Assembly: GCA_025594325.1 (NCBI GenBank)
Contig: JANHCV010000001.1
Coordinates: 4,216,001-4,280,000 of the forward strand
DNA from: Blastocladiella emersonii ATCC 22665
Taxonomy: Eukaryota > Blastocladiomycota > Blastocladiomycetes > Blastocladiales > Blastocladiaceae
Direction of reading: 5' to 3'
Length of the DNA: 64,000 bases
Under the pieces are notes generated by a model, which worked only from the letters and a program-made list of their open reading frames with translations, searched no databases and was not told where the DNA came from. Position 1 is the first letter of the stretch. Each line of letters starts with the position of its first letter. Both the position numbers and the translations under genes were made by a program. Shown in pieces: positions 1 to 9,748 of the stretch.

Positions 1-2250
1 TTCTACTGCTCGGCGCCGTCGTGTCGGGCGACGTTCTCCGCACCAAAGCGCCATCTGCGGGCCTCGTCTTCGCCACCGTGAGCTGGCCGCACCCGGCCGT
101 CGGCTACGTCGGCACTGTGGTCGCTACCGTCGGCGCCGCGCTGCAGAGCATGATGGGCGCGCAGCGCATCTTCCGCGCCATGGCGCGCGACAATCTGTTC
201 CGGTCGATCCGCCTCAACGGGCGGTTCCGCGCCATGGCTATCACGTCGACTCTCGCGTCGCTCATTGTCCTGATCGGTGACCTCGACACGGTGGTGCCCA
301 TCATGACCCAGATCTACCTGACCGTGTACGCGTCGCTCAACTTCTCGGCCGCGCTGTACGGGTACACGCGGCCGCCGACGTGGCGCCCGACGTGGCAAAT
401 CTACCACTGGACGACGTCGCTCGCCGGCGGGATTCTCTGCATCGCCGTCACCATCACGTTGTCGTGGGTCGGTGCGCTCGGCATCTACGCGGCCGTGGCC
501 GCGCTCTACCTCGCGCTGCACGTCCGCGGCGCCAAGGTCATGTGGGGCGGCGAGGGCTTTGCCGCGCTCAGCCTGCAGCTCGCGCAGCGCCGGCTGTTCG
601 CGATGCAGCGCTGGGAGGAGTCGCCGAGCGTGTGGCGCCCGCAGCTCATCGCCTTCCTGCTCCCGCCCGAGCTCGTCGACTCGAGCGCGAACCGCAGCTC
701 GGCGACCAACACCTCGGGCACGCACTCGGAGGGCTCCGCCATGATGCTCGCGTCGACGTGGACGCAGCGCGACAACGAGTGCAACCGCGTCGCGCACCTG
801 CTGTCGTTCCTCGGCCAGCTGCGCCGCGCCGGCGGGCTCACGGTCGTGTGCCGCCTCCTCCCGCACGGCGCCGACCAGTCAGCGACTTCCTTCGCGCACA
901 TTGCGCAGAGCGCCGTGGTCGACGACGAGCGGAGCCGGCTGCGCGCGCAGTTGTCGGAGCAGGGCGTGGACGCGTTCCCCGAGGTGGTCGTGTGCCCGAG
1001 CATCTCGGCCGGTATCACAATGTCGATCCAGGCGGCGGGTGTTGGGATGCTGCGGCCCAACACGGCCGTGCTCCAGGTGCCCGACGTGTCCGAAATGCTG
1101 TCGACGGGCCGCGTGTCGACAGCGGCGTACGCGGCGCTGCAGGACTACGTGACGGCGGTGCGCAACGTGACGCTGCTCGAGCGCGTGCTGATCCTCATCA
1201 AGGGCATGCAGCAGTTCCCCATGGTCGAGGAGATGGACGGCACCATCGACATCTATTGGTAAGCTTCGCCGATCGTTCGCCTGCGCATTGTCCTCGCTGA
1301 CTGACATCGCCACCTGTAGGATCATGTACGACGGGCGGATCATGATGCTGCTCACGTTCCTGCTCATGCAGCACCCCGTGTGGGCGCGGTGCTGGCGGCT
1401 GCGCATCTATGCGATCGTCGAGAGCAGCCGCGGCAGCGAGACTCTGCGGCGCCACCTCGAGCGCCGTCTCGAGGCCATGCGCATTGCGTCCGAGATCCAC
1501 GTCCTCGAGATGCCGCCGGGCACCGCTGCGCGGCCAGGCGACGAAGTTTATGCACGGGCGCTCGACACGGTCATGCGCGTCGAGGCGGCGCAGCGGTACG
1601 TGGCCGTGACCGCCGCAGCCGCGGCCGCAGCAACCAGCGGGATCACCCGCCCGCTCCCGCGCACCCGGACCGTGTCGGGCGCGACGAGCACGCCGTCGCT
1701 CGCCCCGACTACCGTCCTCACGCAGCTCGTCGAGTGGTCGCCCGAGCGGCCCGCTACGGCACCCACGGGCGTGCGCGCTCGCACGCAGTCGGTTCATGCC
1801 GACCTCGAGCGGCGCCGCTTCTCGCCCACCCCGCCGCCCCCGCCGCCCGTCCCTGCGCTGCCCCGGCAGCCGACGCCGACTTTCGGTCATCCTGTGCCGT
1901 ACGTTGCTGCGTCGGTACCTCGACCCTGGTGATCGACTCTGACCATCCGTGACGCGTGTAGGGATCCCGTGCGAGTCCAGTACATGGTCGACTCGGTGCG
2001 GCTCAACGCGCTGATCCGCAAGCACTCGGGCGGCGTCGCGTCGCTCGTGTTCTGCAACGCGCCGGTCCCGAACGTTGAGAACGAGCAGTGTCCGCTCGAC
2101 TGTACGTTGCTCCTTTCCGGCTGAACTTTTCGGTACTTTGGACTCTAACGCGCTGCGGGCTTGTGTGTAGACCTCGCGTCGCTCGGCATCCTCTGCTCGG
2201 GCCTCCCGCGCGTGTGCCTCGTCAAGGGCACGGGCAAGGAGATTGTCTAG
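1..2250 (+). CDS. Cation-chloride cotransporter, SLC12 family (C-terminal part)
   Basis: This gene is cut by the left edge. The exons read as <3-1258, 1320-1898, 1962-2101 and 2171-2250; phases join cleanly at all three introns. The first segment carries the last membrane helices. It is followed by the SLC12 C-terminal domain, with WRPQLIAFL near residue 210 of the visible part, then IYWIMYDGRIMMLLTFLL across the first intron, and the typical end (LPRVCLVKGTGKEIV). This layout matches K-Cl cotransporters and the fungal vacuolar Vhc1 type. Such proteins move K+ and Cl- together across the plasma or vacuolar membrane for volume and ion control. Residues about 410-540 are a Pro/Ala/Thr-rich insert not typical of the family. 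KCC versus vacuolar subtype cannot be decided without the N-terminal half. Confidence 0.88.
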
Positions 2251-2744
2251 GCGATTTTGTACCACATTGCATGTCATATCACGTAGTCTTCCTAGTTCAC
2301 CCGCCGCGTTGAGAGCGCACCCGGGGCAATGGGCGCGTCCGGTGCAGCCGCGAGACACCCCCGGCTGAATGCGAGACAGTTGGTCATGTGACGGAGCGTG
2401 CTTAAAAACAGATCCGGTAAGCAGCCTGGGCGCGTGGGCTGCGCCGCAGCGCAAACGTGGGTGCGGCTTGCGACGCCTCCGCCCTCGTCGGGTCGCCGCC
2501 TCTTCGCTCGTCGGTCGCCTTCACCTCCTCAACCGCTACGCAACACTGCATTCGCGCTCCCGCGACTAGCTGCATCATTACAAGCGGAGAGTGTCACATA
2601 CACTCTCACCGTCGCCGACCCGCCCTTGTCCTCGCTGCTGCTGCTGCTGGCCACCAGCGCGAGTTCCGACGGTCTCCTCAATTAGACCCCATCCATCAAC
2701 TCGTCGTCAACTCGACTCGACCACCAACCAACCACTCGCACACC
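2251..2744. other. Intergenic: cotransporter 3' end and chitinase promoter/leader
   Basis: No convincing gene is seen in this 494-bp stretch. It holds the 3' flank of the cotransporter gene, an AT-rich patch (TTAAAA near 2403) that could serve as a TATA-like element, and a pyrimidine/CAAC-rich leader just before the chitinase ATG. An 8-bp perfect inverted repeat lies at 2587-2607. Open frames crossing here (for example from 2457) are upstream extensions of the chitinase frame without a good start. Confidence 0.6.
2587..2607. repeat. Perfect inverted repeat, 8-bp arms and 5-nt loop
   Basis: The arms GAGAGTGT and ACACTCTC flank CACAT, giving a 21-nt hairpin-capable palindrome about 140 bp before the chitinase ATG. 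It could be a site for a dimeric DNA-binding protein or a leader hairpin. The arms are short, so chance is possible. Confidence 0.55.
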
Positions 2745-4517
2745 ATGCCCGCCATCGGCCGCCTCCTCGGCGCGGCGCTGGCGCTCGTCGTCGTGTGCCT
2801 CGCGGCGCTGGCTGGCGCACAGTCCGCCGGCGGCCGCCAGAACCTCGTCTTCTCCTACTACAACTACCAGACGACGGGCATCAAGCACTGGGAGACGCCC
2901 GGCAACCAGATCTCGCACCTCATCTTCTCGTTCGCCAACATCCTCAAGGACGGCACCGTGACGCTGCAGGGCCCGCAGCACTCGGCCGCCGGCCGCGCCG
3001 CCTACGTCCAGTACACGGAACAGGTGTTCGGGTACGATCCGAGGCGGGCACTCGTACCGTATGGACGTCGCTGACGGTCATTCGCCGCGACCGCGTAGCT
3101 TCATGGACAACAAGAAGTGCAACTGCCAGGGCGCGTGCCTCAAGGGCGAGCTGTACCAGATGTTCCTGCTCAAGGACAAGTACCCGCACCTCAAGCTCAT
3201 CATGTCCGTCGGCGGGTGGACCTGGTCCGACAACTTCTCGGACGTGTTCGCCTCCCAGGCCGCGCGCCAGAAGGCCATCGTCACCGCGACCGACCTGCTC
3301 GACAAGTTCGGATTCGACGGACTTGACGTTGATTGGGAGTTCCCCGGCAAGTCCCTCCGAAAGATCTATAACTCGCGATCCTCGAAAACTAACAAAAAAT
3401 CTGACTTGTAGGCTCGATGGACAAGTCGAAGACCGAGTTCCCCAACTGGACCGCGCGCCCCGAGGACCATGACAACGCCGCCACCTTCTACCGCGAGATC
3501 AAGCAGTACTGGGCGTCCAAGAAAAAGGACTACATCATCACGGCCGCGCTCTCGGGCTTCACCTTTGGCGGCACCCCGTCGGCGTGGCGCGCCATCGGCC
3601 AGGCCCTCGACTACTCGCTCGTCATGGCCTACGAGTACCAGCACGCTGGCCCTGACGAGCGCACGCGTGGTGGTGGTACTCTCCGTCCCGCCGACGACGA
3701 CACGCCCAACGAGAAGAAGAACACGGTTTTCGGCGGTATCAAGTCGTACCTCGACTACGGTTTCCCCAAGGAGCGTCTCGGTACGCGTTTTTTGCGCGCG
3801 AATCCCATCCGGAACTCTGGCTGATCCTCCCCCTCCTCGGTAGTGGTCGGTATCCCGCTGTACGGCACCGGCGTCAAGGGCCTCACCGACAAGATGCCGT
3901 CGCGTGACGGGATCCCGGGCTTTGGTGTGCCCATCGGTCCCAACAAGATCACCAAGACGGACCCGACGGCGTACAACATCCTCATGACCATGTTCCGCAA
4001 GGACCCCAAGTGGAAGTCGTACATTGACACGAAGCGCGGCATCAACATCTTCAACAACGGCAACACGGCGTGGTTCATTGACTCGCCCGCGACCATCGCC
4101 GAGAAGGTCAAGTGGGTCACGGAGCAGGGCTTCGCCGGCGTCATGCTGTGGAACTCGAACCAGGACCTGCCCAACCCCGAGGACTCGCTCATCAACGCCA
4201 TCAACAAGGTGTACCCGGTCAACCTCAACCCGCCCGACAAGCGCACGTCCAAGTGGTGCCTGCCCAACTCCGAGTACTGCAACCTCCGCTGCGATTACGT
4301 GCAGCCCACGGGCGTCGCCACCGCCCCGCCCACCGCCCCCACGGGCGCTACCTCGGACCCCGCCAAGCCCAACTCGAGCGGCCTCGCCAATGTCCCCGCG
4401 AACGGCAGCAACGCCGCCGGCGGGTTCGGCCGCTCCCCGGCCCCGCGCACCGCCTCGCTCTCGGTCGCCGTGGCCGTGGCCGCGGTCCTCGCCGCGGTCA
4501 TCGCCATGTTCGCGTAA
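2745..4517 (+). CDS. GH18 chitinase, secreted and probably GPI-anchored
   Basis: Exons are 2745-3031, 3099-3346, 3412-3780 and 3844-4517, giving 525 aa. Residues 1-25 are a signal peptide (LLGAALALVVVCLAALAGAQ). The GH18 barrel follows: MSVGGWTW is the strand-3 motif and FDGLDVDWE is the DxxDxDxE catalytic motif, whose final Glu is the proton donor. The barrel closes at GFAGVMLWNSNQD. A Cys-containing segment (KWCLPNSEYCNLRC) and a Ser/Pro/Ala linker lead to a hydrophobic C-terminus with no charged tail after it, as expected for GPI attachment. The likely role is endo-hydrolysis of chitin in wall remodelling or zoosporangium discharge. The second intron has a GC donor. The start has a signal peptide directly after ATG, so the longer upstream frame was not used. 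Confidence 0.92.
3347..3411 (+). other. GC-AG intron in the chitinase gene
   Basis: The only phase-correct join after the catalytic exon uses the donor GCAAGT at 3347 and the acceptor TTGTAG ending at 3411. It restores FPG-SMDKSKTEFPNW in frame. The nearby GT at 3351 shifts the frame. GCAAGT is the usual consensus of the rare GC-AG introns. Confidence 0.8.
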
Positions 4518-4800
4518 ACGCTCTCTCCCTTGCCCTTTCAGTTACTCCATCGTTCGTCACCACTCGGTGTGCCATTTTTGTTCCCATTTACACTCGCACA
4601 TCATCGCATTCATTGCACGCTCAATCAACATGCACTCTGCTTTCTTGTCCTCGTGTCCTCGTGCGAGCAGGCAAGCGGGGTGGGCTCGACGCGACGGTCA
4701 TCGCGCTAAGAGTGCAGCTCGGCCCCTCTCCCCAATCCGACCACACCCCTGCTATGAATTCTCGATAACTTGCGAACCAACTTGCTGCATATCACGTCAA

Positions 4801-7224
4801 ATGTCCGACTTTACCGCCTTTGCGAGCAACGCCGTCGACCTCGACCAGGGCGTGTTCCACGACTGGCTCGCGGGGCGATCGGGTACGCCTGCTCCTCCCC
4901 ACCCGCCGTCGCCTCGCACCCCGCCCTGACCTCGCTCCCGCGAGTAGTGAGCGAGTCGGTCGCGCTACGATTACACAAACTGCGTGTCCTCGAAGCGCAG
5001 CACCGGCAAGCGCGCGCCGCGGCCGTCGCTGCTGCCGCAATCGCGCCAACGGGCTCTGCCGCGGGACCGCAGCACGGCGAGAGCGCGCCCGCATCGCTCG
5101 CGGCCTCCGTCGCCGACCTTGCGACCGCGACCGCTGCCCCCGACGCGTCCGCCAACAACACCGGCGCGCGGCCGCCGAGCAGCAGCGACCCGTGCCTCGA
5201 CTCGTCGTCGTCGCAACCCAACACAGCCGCGGCGAGCGGTCCGCTCGGCTCGTTCGGGCGGCGCAGCGGGCGGCGGATCGCTGGCGGTGGAAACAACGCG
5301 GGCGGCGGTGGACCGATCGGCAGCCTGGGCCGCGCGTCGCTGACGCCGAGCATCTCGCGCGCGTCGCTGCAGCTGGCCAACATTCTCGGGCGCAGCGCGA
5401 TCGGGACGCCGCGCGCGCCCTCGTCGACGTCGTCGCTCGGGTCGTCGGGCGATCTCGGTGGTCCGCCGGGGACTGCGGGCGCCAACGGCGGTGGGGCGTG
5501 GACGGGCGGGCGGCGCGGGTACGCGGCGTCGGCGTCCGGGTCCGCGATCCTGTCGCGGCGCGGGTCGATTCTCGGGGATATCCGGCGCGCGGTCGGGTCC
5601 ATGGTCGACTCGCTTGGCGGGCGCGATGGTGGGAACGGGAACGGTGGCGGGAGCACGCTGCGCCACGCGGCCGGTGATCCTGCGCACGGCGGTGGTGGCA
5701 GTGGGAGCCGGCCCGGCTGGCCCGCCTCCGCCGCGGGGGCCGCCTCATCGAGCGCGTGTCCCGACCCGAACGACGATCCGGCAGCCGCCATGGCTTACGC
5801 GCAGGCGCAGTCGCGGATGCTGTCGGTGCACCTGCACGTGGTGGCGCAGTACCGGACGTTTGCGACCGTGGAGCCGTACCTGCACCGGCCGCGGCACTTT
5901 CTGACGCAGACGGTGGTGCCGCTACCCGGCGCGGTGCGGCGCGCGCTGGTCAGGCAGTACTACTCGTTTGACGAGCGCGTGATGCGCGAGCTGCTCGGCA
6001 AGAAACTCAACTCGCGCACGCGACGCGAGCTCGACGAACTGGTCGGCGCGCGCGCTGGGGCGACGTCGGTGCTGGCCGCGAGGCGCATGTTTGATAACCT
6101 CAAGCGTATCATGAAGCGGACCGAGGACGCGGCGGACGTGGTGGCGACGATCATGGACGAGTTTGTGCTCCCGCTGGACCTCGCGTCGTGCGTGTTCACT
6201 CTCATAGCGTGCTCACAGCCCGACCTCACTGACCCGACGGAACGCTTGTAGGCGGTACGGCGCCATCATCTTCATCGCGACGCACCGGCTCGAGACGTCG
6301 AAGCGCAAGCTTGCCCTGTACACGTTCGCCGACTTCGAGTACTGCGCAGCCGTGTTCCAGACACACTGGACGCGCAGCGCGTCGAGCGACGACCTCATCA
6401 CCATGACGCAGGACGTGCGCGAGGTCAAGGCCATCTTCCTCGCGTCCAAGGAGCTCATGGAGGAGTACCGCACGGCGATCGAGGAGGAGGCCCAGCAGCG
6501 ACAGCAGCAGCAGCAGCTCGCGGCGGCGGTCGCAGCGGCCGAAGCAGCTGCCGCTGCCGCGGGGATCCCCGAGAACCCGGCGGTGCCCGCGTTCGTCACG
6601 ACGGGCCCGCTCGCGCCCCTGTCGACGCAGGTGTCCGAGGCAGGGCTCCTGCCCGCCACACCGGCGGCGACGCTCGCCGTCGCGACATCGGCGACGCCCA
6701 CGGTCGGCGCGGGCGGCGCCGTGGCCGAGTCGCCGAGCGCGGTCACGACGACGACGCAGGCGCAGTTCCGGATGCTGGTGCGCAACGTGCTGGCGATCGG
6801 GGCGGGACTCAGCCAGTCCAAGGAGCTGCGCGACATCTTCGTCGATCTGGTAGACAAGGTTGTGGAGCCGTGCGCGGGGCTCGGGTGGACGCTGGGCGAC
6901 GTCGAGGCCTTCTTCGACGCGCTCGAGCGCCAGTTCGCGACGCTGCCCGGCATCAACAGCCGGCAGCGGCGGCGGTTCCACCCGAGCTTCGCGCGGCTGC
7001 TCATGGGCGTCAAGCTCGCGACGCTGCGCATGTTCCGGCGCCGGATCGCGGCCGACGAGGAAGCCGCGGCCATGGCCATGGCCGGCGCGGCGACGGGGAC
7101 GCTGGCCGAGGTGGCCGCGGGGGCGGGCATGGCGGGTACCGGAACGATGGCGGCCGCTGAGCCGACGGCGTTGGCGGGCGCGCCGGCGTCCTCTGACAGC
7201 GCGGATGGGCTGGCGGACCCATGA
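4801..7224 (+). CDS. FIBP homologue (acidic FGF intracellular-binding protein family)
   Basis: Exons are 4801-4882, 4948-6187 and 6252-7224, giving 764 aa against about 360 in animals. The N-terminus (VFHDWLAGRSGVSESVALR) matches the FIBP start. Residues about 46-305 are a Gly/Ser/Ala/Arg low-complexity insert. The conserved core resumes near 308 with YYSFDERVMRELLGKKLNSR, MFDNLKRIMK and, across intron 2, RYGAIIFIATHRLETSKRKL. It ends with RDIFVDLVDKVVEPC. Gln/Ala-rich linkers separate the blocks. Family members are cytosolic/nuclear proteins without a known enzymatic activity, and the human one binds intracellular FGF1. No FGF system is expected in a fungus, so the ancestral role is unknown. 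The match is from memory of the human sequence, but it is collinear over four blocks. Confidence 0.82.
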
Positions 7225-8212
7225 TCTGCCGTTGGGGGACAGATACGCGTCGGCGAGTGCGATTGGCAATACACGTTTCGGTGCTCGGCGCTCCCCACGG
7301 TCGCGACCACAGGAGGAGGGGAGAGGAAAAGCGGGAGGGACCCTTCCCCCGCATAAGTGGGTCATGCGAGCGAATTATTTTTCATCGCAGCGCTCCCACT
7401 CGATGGCCAATCGATGGATTTGGAGCGACGTCACGCTCGAGCGCGGGGACTGCTCATGCAGCCTCGAACGTGGCTGAGGCGCGGCGCGTCGCGATAGCGC
7501 GTCTGTCACGCGTCGAATGCAGCGATAACTCTCGTCCGGCCGTGTTGACGGAGCGAACGGCTCCCTTGCCCTCCTTTGCCGGCCGCGGTCTCTTTGCCGT
7601 GCTCTCCCACCTCTCCCGCTGGCCGTATAAAGCTGCCGCCGGCCCCGGGTCCTCCCCCCTCCCGACCTTGCACTGCGATCAACGACTACTACGAAGCGAC
7701 CTCTGCCCTCCCTCCCTGTAAACCATCCATCACCAACACAACATGTCGCCGACCCCGACCACCCTCCCCTCGAGCCTGCTCGCGTCCGACGCGGCCGCGT
7801 CTGCGGTATGCATGCACCCTACCCTGCGCTGCTGTGATGGATGCGCGATGATGGCCATGGCGACGACCTCCCTTCCCTTCGCTCTTCGCTCGCTCCCTTC
7901 CATGACCGCCGCGTGCAGCGAACGACGCGTGCCGCAAACGTGTTCCCTGCATGGGAGCGCCCAGCTGAATTCTTATCCGTATCGCAACGGCGGTCGGCAC
8001 GGGCGGCAAAAGCGAGGGCCAGGTCAGCCGACCCGTCAGTCGGGCCCCCGCGCGAGCCGAGCCGTCGGCCTTGCTCTCGACATGGGTCCCCCCTCGCACT
8101 CGCCAACAACAACTCGGGCCTTTCGCGCAACAAAACCCTGCCTTGCCCCCCGCACTCGCCCTCTCCTCTCGACCCACGCATACCCTATACACTCCCTACA
8201 CCACTTGTTGCC
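7225..8212 (+). promoter_or_regulatory. Malate dehydrogenase promoter and long 5' leader
   Basis: This 988-bp stretch follows the FIBP stop. In order it contains an ACGCGT at 7245, a CCAAT box at 7407-7411, a GACGTCA (CRE-like half) at 7427, a second ACGCGT at 7508 and a TATA box at 7626. About 117 bp after the TATA box is a good-context ATG (7743) that opens a short frame with a GTATGC donor at 7806. It could be a first exon or an upstream ORF. The 8213 ATG used for malate dehydrogenase lies downstream. Confidence 0.55.
7626..7631 (+). promoter_or_regulatory. TATA box (TATAAA)
   Basis: A perfect TATAAA in a GC-rich stretch, 117 bp before the ATG at 7743 and 587 bp before the ATG at 8213. 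It fits the CCAAT and CRE-like sites placed 200 bp upstream. The distance favours transcription starting near 7655-7660 and a leader that is spliced before 8213. Confidence 0.6.
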
Positions 8213-9572
8213 ATGGCCTCCTCGCCCTCCACTGTTGCCGCCGAGCGCATCCGCTCACTGACGCACCACCTGCGCGGCCCCGCCCCCCTGTCGCCCCTCG
8301 CCGTGTCGCTCGACCAGTCTGCCCCGCTCCGCGTGTGTGTGACGGGTGCCGCGGGCCAGATTGCCTACTCGCTGCTGTTCAGCCTCGGCACCGGGCTCGT
8401 GTTCGGCCCGACCCAGCGCATCGTGCTGCACCTGCTCGACATCCCCGCCGCCATGGATGCGCTCAACGGCGTCGTCATGGAGCTCGAGGACTGCGCCCTG
8501 CCGCTTGTTGCTGGTACGGTTTGACGGGATTTTTTCAACACGCACCTTCCCCTCGCCGTGGCGTTGCGCGCGCGCGTGAGCGGGTCCCTTGATTCGCTCG
8601 AGCGCGTGCGTGCGAGCGCTTTGCCCGATCTACCGCCGCCACACCTGCATGTCGAGCGTGAATTCTTCGCTAACCCACCCGACCCGACCCTCACTAGGCA
8701 TCGTCGCGACGGCCGACCCGCTCGTCGCCTTCGACAACGTCGACTGGGCCATCATGCTCGGCGCCATGCCGCGCCGCGAGGGCATGCTGCGCAAGGACCT
8801 GCTCAAGGCCAACGTCGGCATCTTCAAGGCCCAGGGCGAGGCGCTCGACCGCGTCGCCAAGAAGTCGGTGCGCGTCGTGGTCGTCGGCAACCCCGCCAAC
8901 ACCAACGCGCTCGTGTGCTCGCACTACGCGCCCTCGATCCCCGCGCGCAACTTCTCGGCCCTGACGCGCCTCGACGAGAACCGCGCCCGGTCCATGATCG
9001 CCAACCGCGTCGGCGTCGCCGTCGACCGCGTCAAGAACGTGGCCGTGTGGGGGAACCACTCCAACACCCAGTTCCCGTGCACGGACCACGGCTCGGTCCT
9101 GCTCGCCAACGGCACCACGGCGTCCATTGACGCGGCCGTCAACGACCCCGAGTTCCTCCGCACCACGTACATCAAGAACGTGTCGCTGCGCGGGTCCGCC
9201 ATCATCGCCGCCCGCAAGCTGTCGTCGGCCATGAGCGCCGCCAAGGCCGTGTGCGACCACGTCCGCGACTGGCACTTTGGCACGGCGCCCGGCGAGTTTG
9301 TCTCCATGGCCATCATGTCGGACGGCAGCTACGGCATCCCGCGCGACCTCATGTTCTCGTTCCCCGTGACGGTCGCCAATGGCGAGTGGACCATCGTCCC
9401 CGACCTGCCCCTCAACGACTTTGCCCGCACCAAGCTCGCGGCTACCACGGCCGAGCTCGAGGAGGAGAAGTTCGAGGCCCTCGCCCACATCCACGCTGAC
9501 GCGGCCGCGGCCGCCGCCGCTAACGGCCAGCAGCCACCAACGGCCGCGCGCCCCGAGGTCGCCGCGCACTAG
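8213..9572 (+). CDS. Malate dehydrogenase, cytosolic type
   Basis: Exons are 8213-8513 and 8698-9572, giving 391 aa. [18 protein letters not shown] is the NAD-binding Rossmann motif. [10 protein letters not shown] and TRLDENRAR are the substrate-loop and Asp/Arg motifs, and [11 protein letters not shown] carries the catalytic His. The order and wording match the cytosolic/chloroplast MDH clade rather than the mitochondrial one. It interconverts malate and oxaloacetate with NAD(H). The N-terminus is about 35 residues longer than usual and the C-terminus ends in an Ala/Pro-rich tail. The 184-nt intron is the longest found in the window. The ATG at 8213 sits in GTTGCCATGG context. An alternative first exon at 7743-7805 would replace the first residues, but no good acceptor was found for it. 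Confidence 0.92.
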
Positions 9573-9748
9573 CTCATCCTTCCTCTACTCGCACACACGC
9601 ACTCTCCGTGGTCCTCGATGGCCACTTGTAAGTAGCTCTACCCCTCGTCCTTGTCTCTTGCGCCCACTCCCTATTCCCCCGTGGGCGACGCATACTATAA
9701 CTCGTCTATATTGTCCAACAAAGTCTCCTCTCCATCATCACATCACCA

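Noticed and set aside
3351-3411. GT donor at 3351 for the second chitinase intron
   Set aside because: It shifts the next exon out of frame; only the GC donor at 3347 restores the family sequence.
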